DNA from: Neocallimastix lanati (nom. inval.)
Taxonomy: Eukaryota > Neocallimastigomycota > Neocallimastigomycetes > Neocallimastigales > Neocallimastigaceae
Length of the DNA: 64,000 bases
Direction of reading: 5' to 3'
Assembly (NCBI GenBank): GCA_016946835.1
Contig: JACVTC010000051.1
Coordinates: forward strand, 1,022,501 to 1,086,500
Part shown: piece by piece, positions 1 through 15,006 of the stretch
Layout: each line of letters begins with the position of its first letter
How positions within the stretch are numbered: position 1 is the first letter of the stretch
Notes under the pieces: model-generated
Database searches by the model: none
The model's input: only the letters and a program-made list of their open reading frames with translations
Told to the model about the DNA's origin: nothing
Program-made: the position numbers and the translations under genes

Positions 1-2072
1 AATATATAAATAAATAAATTTATTATTACTAGCAGTTATTATTATAGAATTTATTATATAAATCATATAAGAAATTATTATTTAAAGTAATAATTTATAG
101 CATTTAAAGGTAATAGTAATATTTTATTAACTATTTTTTTATTATTTTTTCTGAGGTATTATCTAGAATTTATAAATTAAAAATTAATATTTATTGTTAC
201 AAGTGATGGAAAAAAAAGTTCTATATTTTAATAAAAAGTGTAATTTATGAGATAGTCTTATTTCTTTTTCTTATATGTGTGATAAATTTTAATCTCAAAA
301 TGTTGTTGATAAAATATTTAATTATTATAAAAATTTTAATCTTTATATATATATATATATTTTTTCCAATTTGATTTATATAAATCATAATTATACATAA
401 AATTATATATAATTAAATATATAAAGTAAAAATCTCAATAAATATAGAAATTATATTCAAATAAAGTTTATCATTTTTTATATTTCAAATAAATATTTGA
501 GTATTGTATATACCGTTTGAACAGTAAAAAAAAAGATTAAATTATTATAAATTACAGACAGAACTCTCAATATTTTTATTAATGAGAATATTTTTTTAAA
601 AAAAAAAAATATAATAAATAATTTTATTAGTTGTTGTGGCTTGTGTTATAAAAAATAATAAAAATGTATAATTTCTATTTTCATAATATGTTTTATGTTA
701 AAATATTTTATTATTACTATTATAATTATTCTTTTATTTTATATGTTTTATGTTAAAATATTTTATTATTACTATTATAATTATTCTTTTATTTTATTAA
801 TACTTTATTATTTTATAATTCCTTAATATTTTATAATGTTTCACTATCTATCTACTTTATTATATTTTTTTTTCAATTATAATTAAAAAATTGTTTTTAA
901 ATTTAATATGTTTATGAAATATTTAAAAGTGATATATATATATTATATATATTAGTATTTAATTAAATAGTTAATTTTAATTTTTAACTATTTTTTTTTT
1001 TTTTTTTTTTTTTTTTTTATTTTATTTTATTAAAATTCTATTAATTAATTTTAAAATATATGTATTTATATATTATTAAAATAAATTATACTTTCACAAT
1101 TAATAACAATAATTAAGAATAAAAATAAAAATCATATAGCTATATATATGTAATAATAGTATTGCAAAATCAAATAAAAATATTAATTGATTTTATATAA
1201 TAAAGATATTCCTATATTGTATTTATTATCTTCATTAATAATAATTTATATTAATTACTAAATAGTTATCAATTTATATTAATTCATTAATAACTTATAT
1301 ATTAATCTAGTATTAATTTATTATATTAAATTATTCATAATTAAATTATTCTATTAATTCTTATTTTTTTGTTTTAGATTAAATAATTTTTAATATAAAA
1401 ATAAAATGTAATATAATAATAAATAATTAAATTAATAAATAATATGTAATATTTATAAATTTTTTTGTTAACATTTTATTTGCATATGTAAAACTGTTCT
1501 TTTTTTTTTTTTTCTCTTTTTTATTTTTTTAATTTTAAATTTTTTAATATTTATATATAAATTTTAAAAATAGTAACTAATAGAAGTATAAAAGAAAATC
1601 TTTTATTAATTGATAGATATTATCAAAACAATAACAACAAATATAATATTGAGTAAAAAATTGAAAATTTTTTATTTATAGAACAATCCTTTAATATTTA
1701 TTATTTGTTGTTAATTCAAAAGTTTTTTTTTTTTTTTTAAAGAAGAAAAATATATGTAAATTGTTTTTCACATGCTTATAAGAAGAAAAATGAATTAATA
1801 ATATCATTTTCTTTTTATCTTAAAAAAGTAATTTTTTTTTTTATTATTTTTTTATTTTATCATATTTGCTTTAAATAGTATATATACATATATAATGAAA
1901 TATAAAAATATAATTATAAATTATTAGTTTAAGCTATTACTTTTATGTATACCTATATAATAAAAAAATATTTTTAAAATTAAAATATAATAAATTTCAA
2001 AAAATATTGTAATTATTGATTTTAACCAAATATATAAATATAATAATTTAAATACTTTTTTATTTTTATTTT

Positions 2073-2103
<31 letters not shown>

Positions 2104-3631
2104 AAACTCAACTATGAATAATGTATTTATTATAACTATAAAGGAGCATAATTAAAAAAAAAAAATAAATAAATAAATTATAAAACAAACAGAAAAAAAA
2201 TATAGGAACCGTCATATTTTAATAAACATATTGATATAATCATTCCAACATTATTTTATTAAATTAGATATAATAATAATAAAATGAAAAAGTTTTATCC
2301 CTTTTGAAAAATAATTTGAAATGAATAAAGGTTATATATCTCTTATAAATATTTCTGTCCAATTCAAATTATATATTAATTCAAGATATATATAATTCAA
2401 AAATAAAATAAAATAAAGCAAAATTAAAAATAAGATAAAAAAATAATAATAATAAAAGAAATAAGAAAAAACTAAAATAATACATAATAAGAATAATAAA
2501 AAAAAATATAATTAAATAATATTAAAATTCAAATATAAAATAAAACAAAAAATTAAAAAAGCCAAAAGACAAATAAATAATAAATAAAAAGAAAAGAAAA
2601 AGAAAAAAAAGAAAAAAAGAAAAAAGAAATAATAAATTGGATAATAGCAAATTAATGAATATTTAGTATATTCTTAAATATATATTAATTCAAAGAGAAA
2701 ACAATTAAATAAAGAAAAGAATAAATTCTAAAAAATAAAAAAAATATTTTTTTTAATATTTCATTTATGAATTTTATAATATTAAAGTTTTAAAATTAAA
2801 TATTTATTAATTAAAATTATTCAGAAGAACAAAATTCAATTATAATATAATAAATTATAATGTTATATTAAAGAGGAAAGATAAAATAAAATAAAATAAA
2901 ATAAAATAAAATAAAATAAAATAAAAAAAAAAAAAAAAAAAAGCAACAATAAATACTTTTAATTAACATAATATTAAATAAATATTAGTAATAATAATCA
3001 GTTGATATTGTTAAATTGCATAATAATAATAATATTATTATTATTTTTTCCATTAATATTTTTTATACAAAAATAAAGAAAATTAAAAATTTATTGTACC
3101 ATTTAATAAAATTATGTATTATATTTCAAATAATTTAATATTCCTTTGAAAGATATAAAAAATAATATTAAAGAAATTAAAATAAATATATATCAATATT
3201 TTTATGTATATATATATATTTTTCATTTAAATAAAAGGAAATCAATTATAAATAAATACAAAAAAAAAAAAAAATAATAATACTAAAATAAGAGAAAAAA
3301 AAATATCTTTTAATTATATTTAATTATATGTAATTAATATTTTACTTGTATATAAAAGATATTTTTTCTATTGTATTCATTTAATAATAGTTAATATCCT
3401 ATTATTTTTTAATTTAATGCCATACAAAAAACACAATAATAATTAAATATATATAATATTAAGAATAATATTAATATTAATATATTTTATTAATTAAAAT
3501 TCAATTGAAATATCACAATATTAAATAATTAAATTAAAATAAATACATAGTAATATTTCAATTTCAAACATTATTAAAACTAAATTAAACTAAAATAACA
3601 TATTTGAAAAAAAATATCATTAAAAATAAGA

Positions 3632-3667
<36 letters not shown>

Positions 3668-3769
3668 TAAATAAAAATAATAATAATAATAACTAATAAT
3701 ATTAAATTAAATAAATCCTTAATTTTATAAACACCCAGATAATTTAAAAGGAAAAAAACAATAGCTTTA
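1..3769. other. AT-only intergenic region, no gene seen
   Basis: Nearly pure A/T with long A and T runs, an (AAAAT)n stretch ending in an A run near 2880-2941, TA-dinucleotide tracts, and a short tandem duplication near 690-796. No reading frame with protein-like composition was found on either strand. The last few hundred bases presumably hold the promoter and 5' UTR of the kinase/phosphatase gene, but no individual element can be named. Confidence 0.7.
687..796. repeat. Tandem duplication, 55-bp unit, two copies
   Basis: The block beginning TATGTTTTATGTTAAAATAT is followed 55 bp later by an apparently identical copy, including its (TTATTAC)TATTATAATTATTC segment. Seen directly. It is probably a recent slippage or unequal-exchange product. 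Confidence 0.85.
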
Positions 3770-4494
3770 ATGAAAAACGATTTTAGTATATCTGTAAAAT
3801 TTAAGACTTTTATTAAAAGAACATTAAAAAGGAAACATTCAAAACGACTCAATTCCTCTAATAAGCAAAGTATAATTAAAAAGAAAGAATCTATTAAACA
3901 ACTCAAAAATAAGAATATGTCATCCAATTCCAAGAGTCATAGTTTTTTACTATCACCAAATGATAGTGATTCAAACATCGATATTCACAATAAAAGATAT
4001 TCTCAAACCTATATGGATGATAGCGATCAAAATGATAGAATTAATCATGATATACCTACATCTTCTAATTCACTTTATTATTCAGAAAATAGTACAAATA
4101 ATTCCAACGAAAATATTTCAATTCATGATATCTCAAATATTCCTAGTTTTATTACACCAAGTAATCACATGCCAGGTAGCAGCTCATATTTATTACCAAA
4201 TTCTAATACTACCAATAGTTTATCTGCTTCATTTAATAATTTAAACAATCAAACCTTCCATGCACCTACCATGGTGCCAGTGCATAATTTAAATCCAAAT
4301 GTACCATTACCTCGTTTTAATAGTAGAAGACGTCTTAGTTATCCTCTTAATGCAGTTATTAGTCAGACCTTTTCTAATACTTCTTTTCCAGCTCCAATTA
4401 CACCTTTTAATAATTCTGTAGCTCCATCAATTACTAATCTTTCACCGGAAAAGCATATAGGTAATAATTTTTTTAATAAATTAGAAGGATAAAG

Positions 4495-4566
<72 letters not shown>

Positions 4567-4658
4567 TAATTTTATTTTTGTTTAATAATTATCATTTTTC
4601 CATTAATCATTAATTAATAAATATTATGTACTAAATATTATGCAAAAATATATTTATA

Positions 4659-4713
<55 letters not shown>

Positions 4714-4927
4714 TCAGATAAATCGAGTTTAGATCCAAAATTAATTATATTTATGGTTGGTCTTCCAGCTCGTGGAAAATCATGTAAGCAATATTATTGT
4801 CGTAAATTAGTAATAATATATAATAAATGATTAATAAAAATTTTTACAATAAAAAAAACTTTAGATATTTGTCAAAAATTACGTAGATATTTAGCATGGA
4901 TTGGTAAAATATTATTTCATATTTATT

Positions 4928-4962
<35 letters not shown>

Positions 4963-4976
4963 AAAATATTTTTTTT

Positions 4977-5014
<38 letters not shown>

Positions 5015-5992
5015 ATAAAACTAGAATCTTCAACGTTGGTAATAAAAGAAGAGTTGCACACTTAAACTATCAACAAACAAAAGTTCCAGGGACAAAACAT
5101 GATGCTAACTTCTTTGATCCATCAAATACTGAATATTCTTCTGAAAGAGATCTATTAGCTTTAGAAACATTAGAAGAATTGATTACATGGTTAAAAAAAG
5201 GTGGTAATGTTGGTATTCATGATGCCACTAATTCTACAAAAAAACGTAGAGAACTTTTAATGAATAGATGTAGAAAAGAACCAAATGTTATTACTATGTT
5301 TGTTGAATCTATATGGTATTTATATGCTTTATTTTATTTTAATTATTAAATATTATATATAATTAATAAAAATAAATACATATTAAATAAGAATATAATA
5401 TATATATAAATATCAATTATTAATATTACTTATTTTTACATTTATATGAATATATAATATATATTAAATTTATTAATAAAATACTAATAGTACTGATAAG
5501 GATGTAATTGAACGTAATGTATCAATGAAATTAAGAAGTCCTGATTATATAAATATGGATCCAGAACAAGCTATAGCTGATTTTAAGGCTAGAATGGCAA
5601 ATTATGAAAAAGCATATGAACCAGTTTCAGAAGAAACAGAAGGAGAAGAAATAAGTTATATTAAATCAATAAATGTAGGAAGAAAGGTTACCGGATATAA
5701 TATACATGGTTATTTATGTTCTCAATGTGTTTTCTATTTAATGAATATACATATTAAAGAAAGAACTATTTGGTTAACTCGACATGGTGAAAGTGTTTAT
5801 AATTTATGTAATCGTATTGGTGGTGATAGCCCATTAACAGAATTTGGTAGAAGATATAGTCAAGCATTAGCAAGATTTGTTCAATCCTTCCATCCACCAG
5901 ATGAATGTAGTGATTTAACAAGAACAGAATACCCTAAAGAAAGTTATGGGTAAGATATTTAATAATAATACCAAATATATAATTAATTAATT

Positions 5993-6033
<41 letters not shown>

Positions 6034-6163
6034 TTTTAATTCAAATATTAAAATAAAAAATATTGTACTAATAATATTATATTATACATACTTTATTAAA
6101 TAATATTATATATACAATAATTTATTAAAATTATTATATATAATCCTATATTTGAAATAATAC

Positions 6164-6194
<31 letters not shown>

Positions 6195-6906
6195 TTAGAC
6201 CATTATCTATTTGGACTTCTAATTTAAGAAGATCTAGAGAAACAGCTGAATCCTTTGATCAAAGATTTAATATTAAAAATGTTCGTTTCTTAAATGAAAT
6301 TTATTCCGGTATATATGAAAATATGACAATGGTAATATTTAATCAAAAAAAAATTAATATTAAAAATATAAATTATAATAATTATAATAAATAATAATAA
6401 ATTATTTATTTATTATATAATATAACATTTTTTAGGAAGAAATTCAACAAACTAACCCTGAAGATTTTGCAGGTAAATTTATAAAAAACATCTAAATATA
6501 AACACATAAATTATATCATAGAATAATATATATATAAGAATTATTAATATATTTGGTTTATATTAATTTATTCATTTATTTGATTACATATATAATAGCT
6601 CGTCAGGCAAATAAATTAGTATATAGATATCCTGGTGCTGGTGGTGAATCTTATATAGATGTTATTGATAGATTAAGACCTGGTATTATCGAATTAGAGA
6701 GAATGGAAACCAGTGTTCTAATTGTTACACATAATGTTATTATGCGTACATTATTAGCTTATTTCACTGGTATTGATTTACAAGAAATGCCTTCTTTAAA
6801 TATTCCATTACATACCTTATATTGTCTTAAACCAAAGCCATATGGTGCTGAGCTATTAAAATATAGATATAATTCAATGACAGATTCATTTGAACGTGTA
6901 GAATAA
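3770..6906 (+). CDS. PFKFB: 6-phosphofructo-2-kinase/fructose-2,6-bisphosphatase
   Basis: Bifunctional cytosolic enzyme that makes and degrades fructose-2,6-bisphosphate, the activator of phosphofructokinase-1. Eight exons join in frame to 678 aa: 3770-4460, 4718-4783, 4865-4903, 5012-5315, 5491-5949, 6199-6331, 6436-6472 and 6599-6906. All introns are GT-AG. Residues 1-230 are a Ser/Asn-rich extension without a recognised fold, perhaps regulatory. The kinase half follows with the P-loop GLPARGKS split by intron 2, then the FDPSNTEY and DATNSTKKRRE segments. The phosphatase half has LTRHGES (catalytic His and Arg), EIYSGIYENMT and the second His in IVTHNVIMR. Both active sites look intact, unlike yeast Pfk26, whose phosphatase His is lost (family knowledge). 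Intron 1 carries ATT arrays. The start is the first ATG of the long open exon; no alternative is better supported. Confidence 0.95.
4498..4565. repeat. (ATT)n microsatellite in PFKFB intron 1
   Basis: About 22 uninterrupted ATT units directly follow the exon-1 donor region. A second ATT array lies at about 4660-4711, just before the exon-2 acceptor. Both are intronic. Confidence 0.9.
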
Positions 6907-7584
6907 GACAACTTAATAAAAATAATTATTATACTCATAATCATACTAATAATTAATAATCAATAATCAATAACTTTTAAATTAAAAAGAAACGAAAAAC
7001 TAATAACGAAAATACGAAGTCGAAATCCTAAAATAAAGAAATATTATCTAATTAATCATTTTTAATCAAATTTTATTTTGTTTTATTTTAATTTATTTTA
7101 TTTATTTTTGTAATTTTTTTTTAAAAAAAAAAAAAAAAAAATTAGTAAAAAACCTTCTCCGTATTTATAAGATTAACATATGATTCAATTTATTTAATTT
7201 TCAATCTAAAAAAATAAAAATAAAAATAAAATAAATAAAATAAGATAAATAAAAATTAATTAAAAAAAATTAATACAAATAAAGTCAATATTGAAATATT
7301 TTTAATACTGATCAATGTAATAATTATATTAATAATAATAAAAAGAAGAAAAAAATTTTTCTTTTTCAATTATTAAAGGCAATTAATATTTGAAATATTT
7401 TATTATATTTTGTTTTGTTTTATTTTATTTTTATTTTGTTTTATTTTGTTTTATATTTCATTTTCAAATAATATATATATTTATATATATATAAAATTTC
7501 AAATTTATGTAAATTTTCTGTAAAAATATATATATATATATATATACTTAAATAATATGATATTAAAGTTTATTTGTTTTTGAT
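6907..7584. other. 3' flank of PFKFB, no gene seen
   Basis: AT-rich spacer with A and T runs, (TTTTA)n and TA tracts. It probably includes the 3' UTR of the kinase/phosphatase gene. No gene is visible up to the LINE insertion. Confidence 0.6.
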
Positions 7585-7598
7585 ATAAAATTTCATTA
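7585..7598. repeat. LINE target-site duplication, left copy
   Basis: The 14 bases ATAAAATTTCATTA here recur exactly at 11195-11208, after the poly(A) tail. This fixes both ends of the LINE insertion. Confidence 0.9.
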
Positions 7599-10500
7599 AC
7601 TTCCCTCAAAGCAAATGGAAGGAAGAAAGACTAGCTGCTTTTGATGAACTTTCCCAATGGTTACGTTTTCACAATAGAAAAAACGTTCCTGCTGTCCTAG
7701 TTGGTGATTTTAACATGTCATTAAAGAAGATCAAAACATACATTTCAAATAATTTTCCTAATTGGTATATTGCTCCCTTATATGGTAATAAATTTACTTA
7801 TGCCAAAGGTTCTAGATCATCTTGTATTGACCATGTCATATATAATGAGGCTTTGGCAGCTCATTTTAATAAAACCTCGGTTTGCACTTCATTTTATGGT
7901 ATTTCTGATCATAAACCTATTATACTTTCTTGCAACAAAGTTCTCTCCGATGGCTTTATAAGGCCTGCTAAAGTTTCTAAATGGTCTACACATATTTGTA
8001 AAACAAAAAATTCAGATATTTTATCACATAATTATTTTTCAATCTTAGCAAATGACCTCGATTCTCATTACAATTCGCTCACGGCTGATGAAATGGTAGA
8101 AAAATTTATCAATACAGCAAATAATATCGGGAAGGATATTAAGGCTTTCATTCCAACAAATTTAAAGGGCTCTGCTTTTCATTGTCCTTATTACATTAAA
8201 AGACTGTCTCATGAAAAACATATTGCATTTCGAAATATTAAGCCTTACTTTAACTGTGAAAATGTTGATAATTACCTTGAACAATTTAATAAATATGAAA
8301 AACTTTGCAAATTAATCAAGAAAACAAAGAGCAAATTTCGTTCTGCTAGATTTAAAGCTAATATAGTAAAAATTGGTAATTATTTTTTGAATAAAGATTT
8401 CAAAAATGGTTGGAGATGTTTAAAAAAAATGGCTAAACCATCGTATTCATCTACCTCCCCTACTTGCATAAAATCTAAATTTGGTCAAGATATTATCTCT
8501 CCTACTAAACAATTAGATAGATGGGCTGAATATTATAAAGATCTAGCTTCTGATCCCTCAGGTCACAGCCTTAATCGTAACTTCTGGATCCATGCTTTAA
8601 GGAATATTAGTCTTAGATCCTCTACCTGGAATATCAACGATCCCATTACGATTGACGATATTAAAAAAACAATTTCATCTATGAAAAACAACAAAGCACC
8701 CGGCCCCGATGGTATCCCGATTGAATTCTACAAAGCTCTGTTTTGCAATGAAGAATTACTAGAAACACATCCTGCTGCTGGAAAGTGTCTTAATTTGATT
8801 TTTAATAAAATATGGAATGGGTCTTTTCCTAAAAAATGGAACTCAGCTTCTATTGTATCAATCCCTAAGAAAGGTGACCTATCAGATTGTAGTAATTATC
8901 GAGGTATTTCTCTCATTAATGTTGGACTGAAAATCATTTCAAAAATTGTAACAGATAGAATATCTTCTTACGCACTCTCACACAATTTCATTAGACCTGA
9001 ACAATTTGGCTTTCGCAACCGTGAAGAATGCATTAGTTTATTCATTTCCGTTAGAGAAATATGCCAAAGAAGAAAATTTCAAGGAAAATTCACATATTTA
9101 GCCTTTCTAGATCTTAAAAAAGCTTATGATTCAGTTCCTATTTTTAACATTCTTACTAAATTATATCATTATGGAGTACGTGGTAAATGTTTTGATTTTC
9201 TTTGTAATTTATATACTTCATCTAAAGCTCGTGCTCGATTTGCTTCAATGTTATCAAATGAATTTCCTATTAAAAGAGGTGTTCGTCAAGGTTGTCCATT
9301 ATCTCCAATTTTATTCAATTTATTCATCAATGATATATTAAATGACTGTGATAAGTATGGTGTTAATATTGGAAGAAAAAAGTGTTGTGGTGGACTCTTT
9401 GCTGATGATGTTGTTCTTATTGCTTCAAGTGCAAAAAATTTAGAAAAATTACTAAAAAAGGTACATAGATGGGCTAATTTAAATGAAATGACTTTTGGTA
9501 TTGAAAAATGTGCAACTATGGTTATAAAACCAATGAACTTCCAATCTCCTCCAAACTATAGTGACCCAACCTTCTATTTAGGAATGAATGCTATTCCTAA
9601 AGTGTCTAGTAATATTTATCTTGGTATTCCTTTTTCTGATGATCTCTTACTAGAACACATTATATCTCACATGCATTTTAAAGTTAGAAAATCCCTTCTT
9701 TCATTTACACATTTCTTCTCAAATAAACTTATCCCTATTGCATACAAGAAAAAAAGTTCTTCAATCCTTTGTTATTAGTAAAGTAATTTATTATTCTCCT
9801 TTACTTGGTTCAAACAAATCTAGAACGGCCAGAATTCAAACATTAATTAATACTGGTCTATTTTGGTGTATCGGCTCCTTCTCTAAAAATGGTAAAACAA
9901 GTTCAGAAGACAACGACTATATTAGACATAATTCTACTATGAGTACTTATGCTTTATCTCGAGATCTAAGCATTCCTCCTATTGCTGGTGTCTGCGCAGC
10001 CTTACAGATTAAATTATTTGAAAAATGGAGTAAATCAAACTGTATTATAAAGGATCTTATTAAATCTATTCCCAAAATGCATTATTATTCCTGGACTAAA
10101 GAATCTAGAACACTGTATAAAAAAATCAAAAAATATAAATGTGAAAAATATGACGATATTTTAGAACGTTACTGGAAATCAGTTGCCAAATTTCAAGGTA
10201 TTAAAGGTCAAAATTACGATCGTAATAAGTTCTCAAACAATAAAGCTATAATTATGCTTAGTTTAAAATATCCCCAATTCAACTTAGGGTTTTCGTGGAT
10301 TATTCGTTTACGCTGTGGTTATAAATACAATACTACTATTGCTATTAGAATGGGTAGAGTTTCAGAAGATTGTCCCAAGTCTTGCCCCTGTTGTGGCGAA
10401 GATAAACAATCTTTTGAACATTGGATTTTTAAATGCGATGCTCTTGCATCTTTTAGATGGAATTCTTTAAATTTCATCGATGATCTCTATGTTTTATTCC

Positions 10501-11146
10501 TTAGGAAGATTAGAGTGTTTAATCCTCTTTCTTCCTATGACATTATTTCTAATTTTGAAGATTATATCAATCATTATATATACGTGTTCCTTCTTGGTGG
10601 GACTTTAGTTTTAAATGAGCTACATTTCGATAGTGGGGAACAGAGACAATTAAATGAACTACTTTTCAAAGGTTCATCTGAGTCACCTGTTCCAAAAATT
10701 GTGGGCTTGGCGGAATTCTTAACAAGTGCAATACCTATCATTAGTAGTTCGTTTGAGCTATTATTTGATAGGTATTGCAAAATACCAAACTTATCCAAGA
10801 GCGTCGACGTCGTACTGATAAGGCATAATGATAATACAGGATCGTCATCTATTGCTACGAAGGATGAATCTCGCCCTAGTAGTTCAATAAATGATGAGTC
10901 CGGGGAGAGTTTAGTGGACACCACACTATCTATTTTAAAGATGTTACTTCTAGGTTTTATTTCTTTTTTATTTGATAGGAAGGGAAAAATTCCCGCATAG
11001 TACAACTTGCCGAAATACATAGTATTTTCGAGCTTTTTATTTTTTATTTTTTAATTTTTTATTTTTAATTTCTAATGTACTTTTCACCTACATGTATTTT
11101 TTAAAATAAAATTTAATAAAGTTTTGGAAGTGTATTCTCTTCCCTG

Positions 11147-11194
<48 letters not shown>
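7599..11194 (+). mobile_element. 5'-truncated non-LTR retrotransposon (LINE copy A)
   Basis: A 3.6-kb insertion bounded by a perfect 14-bp target-site duplication and ending in a poly(A) tail (11151-11194, after CCCTGTCT). It carries the last part of an APE-type endonuclease, a reverse transcriptase and a zinc-knuckle C-terminus. It begins abruptly inside the endonuclease, so it is a dead-on-arrival 5'-truncated copy, the usual product of target-primed reverse transcription. Its GC content is clearly above that of the surrounding DNA. Three related fragments lie at 48.8-52.6 kb on the other strand. Confidence 0.93.
7601..11000 (+). pseudogene. LINE endonuclease-RT polyprotein, truncated and frameshifted
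   Basis: Open from the truncation point, in frame with the ATG at 7715. The endonuclease remnant shows VGDFN, SCIDHV and SDHKPI, i.e. the last third of an exonuclease-endonuclease-phosphatase fold. The RT follows: NNKAPGPDGIPIEFYK, SIPKKGDLSDCSNYRGISL, LDLKKAYDSV, RGVRQGCPLSP and the catalytic GGLFADDVVL (FADD rather than the common YADD). The first frame stops at 9778. The protein continues in the +1 frame from about 9745, after a run of seven A, to 11000, with a C-terminal knuckle of the CPCCGE-x10-HWIFKC type. Joining needs one skipped base. It cannot be active because its 5' end is missing. Confidence 0.92.
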
Positions 11195-11197
<3 letters not shown>

Positions 11198-11208
11198 AAA
11201 TTTCATTA
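11195..11208. repeat. LINE target-site duplication, right copy
   Basis: Exact copy of the 14-bp ATAAAATTTCATTA at 7585-7598, directly after the LINE poly(A) tail. Confidence 0.9.
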
Positions 11209-12428
11209 TTAGCTAATTAAAATTTACTATTTTATATAATTTATATTTTTTAAAAGGTTACTAATATATATATGTATGAAATTTATATACAACAATATTT
11301 TAATACATAAAAATTTAAATATTTTCTTAATTTATTAATAAGTATAAAATAGATTATAATATATATAATAAAAAAAATTAGTAGTTAATTAGCTTATTTA
11401 ATTTTTGTTAACTCATTAACTATGATGATAATAATAATATTAATCTTAAATAATAAAAAATCACATATATAAAAGCTTATTTATTAATTTCTTATGAATT
11501 TTATTGAAAAAAAAAAAAAACTATTTTATTAATTAAAATTATTATTTTATATAATTAATATTTTTTAAAGAAGGTTACATAAACTATGTAATAAGAAATA
11601 TATTTTATAATAATATAATTTAAATATTTTAAAGGTATTTCCTATTTTATTATTATTATTATTATTAACTTTTTTTTTTTTTCTTCATCATCTTCTTTTT
11701 TTCTTAAAAATAATATAATATATATATTAAAAAAAAATTAATATTTAATTAACTATTAATTATAAATTATTTTTTATATATAATCTACTATTATTAATTA
11801 CTATTTTGTCATACATGCTATTATTTTGTAATTCCATTTTTTATTATTATTATTTTAATTTTAAAATGATTAAAAAAATAAATGAAATAAAATGAATAAA
11901 AAAATAAATAAATTAAAATATTTAAAAATTTTCATTGTATCACAAAGTTTTGTATAATCTAGCAGGGATTATTCATTTAAAAAAAAAAAAAAAAAAAATA
12001 ATTGAACTCTTTGATAATTAATATAATAATAATAATAATAAAATATTTTTGATTCTATAATATGTATACATACATACATATATCTGTTCTATATTTATAT
12101 ATTTATATATTGTATTAATTGTTTAAAAAACATTATGTCCATTAATATATATATATATAAATATTCATAGATTAAATTTTTTTTTATCTCATTTTATTTA
12201 TTAAAATATTATTAAAATATATACATACTTATTTAATATGATATAATCTCTTCATAAATAAAATAAAAAATATAAAATATAAAATATAAAAAAAAAATAA
12301 AATAATATATATAAATTAAATAAATAATAAAAAATAAAAAATAAAAACTTTTCAATTTTATTGATCATTATTATTATTATTTTTACACAACATCATTTCG
12401 ATTTTTATTACTAAACTTTTTTTTTTAA

Positions 12429-12459
<31 letters not shown>

Positions 12460-13110
12460 AATTTTTATTATTTTTTTTTTTTTTTTATTTTTTTTTTTAT
12501 TTTTATTTTTTTTTTTTAGATATTATAATTTGTTAGATTATTATAATTATTGTATTTTAATTTTTTTTTTTTTTAATATATATATGTATATAATTATATT
12601 ATTTTACGTTGTTTCATTTATTCTTATTTATTTATTTATTTATTTATTATAAAAAAATAACAATAACAATAAATAATAAAATAAAGTAAAATAAAAATAA
12701 TAAATAATTAATTAATATAATAATTATATTTTCAAGTATTTTAATTACTTTATTTTTTTATTATTAATTTTTATTTTTTATTTTTTATTTGTTATTTTAT
12801 TTATTTTTTGATACTTTTTTTTTTATTCATTTATTTTTAATTATAATATATATATATATATATTTAATATTATTTGTAATTTGCTTATTTTACTTTTTAT
12901 TTTTATTTTCAAAAAAAAAAAAAATCACTTTTATGTAATAATTTATACTAATGGTTCCTTTGGTTGGTCAATGTATTTCTATTATATATATATATATATT
13001 ATTTAAATTTTATAATAATTATTATAATAAAAAAATACATATATATTATTATCATGATAAGCGTATTCCATATATAATTAAAAATAATACTATGATTCAA
13101 TTAATTAATT
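11209..13110. other. AT-only spacer, no gene seen
   Basis: T runs around 12418-12520, TA tracts and TTTA repeats. Nothing coding was found. It separates the LINE from the 3' end of the proteasome gene on the opposite strand. Confidence 0.65.
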
Positions 13111-14820
<1,710 letters not shown>

Positions 14821-14974
14821 TAATGTTTTTATTTTTGTTAAAAAATTAATATTAATAACATAACAAAATAAAAAAATGATAACAATAATTTTAGTAATTA
14901 GACAATATTCTATACATAATAAATTTCTTATAATTAAATATATTAACAATCATTGAATGAATGTTCTTTTACAT

Positions 14975-15006
<32 letters not shown>

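Noticed and set aside
3960-4244. 94-codon frame inside PFKFB exon 1
   Set aside because: Out-of-frame shadow of the Ser/Asn-rich N-terminal extension.
10574-11020. Open frame antisense to LINE copy A (and the matching one at 51194-51709)
   Set aside because: Both are the reverse of the LINE C-terminal domain, in the same relative position, so they are shadows of the sense protein.
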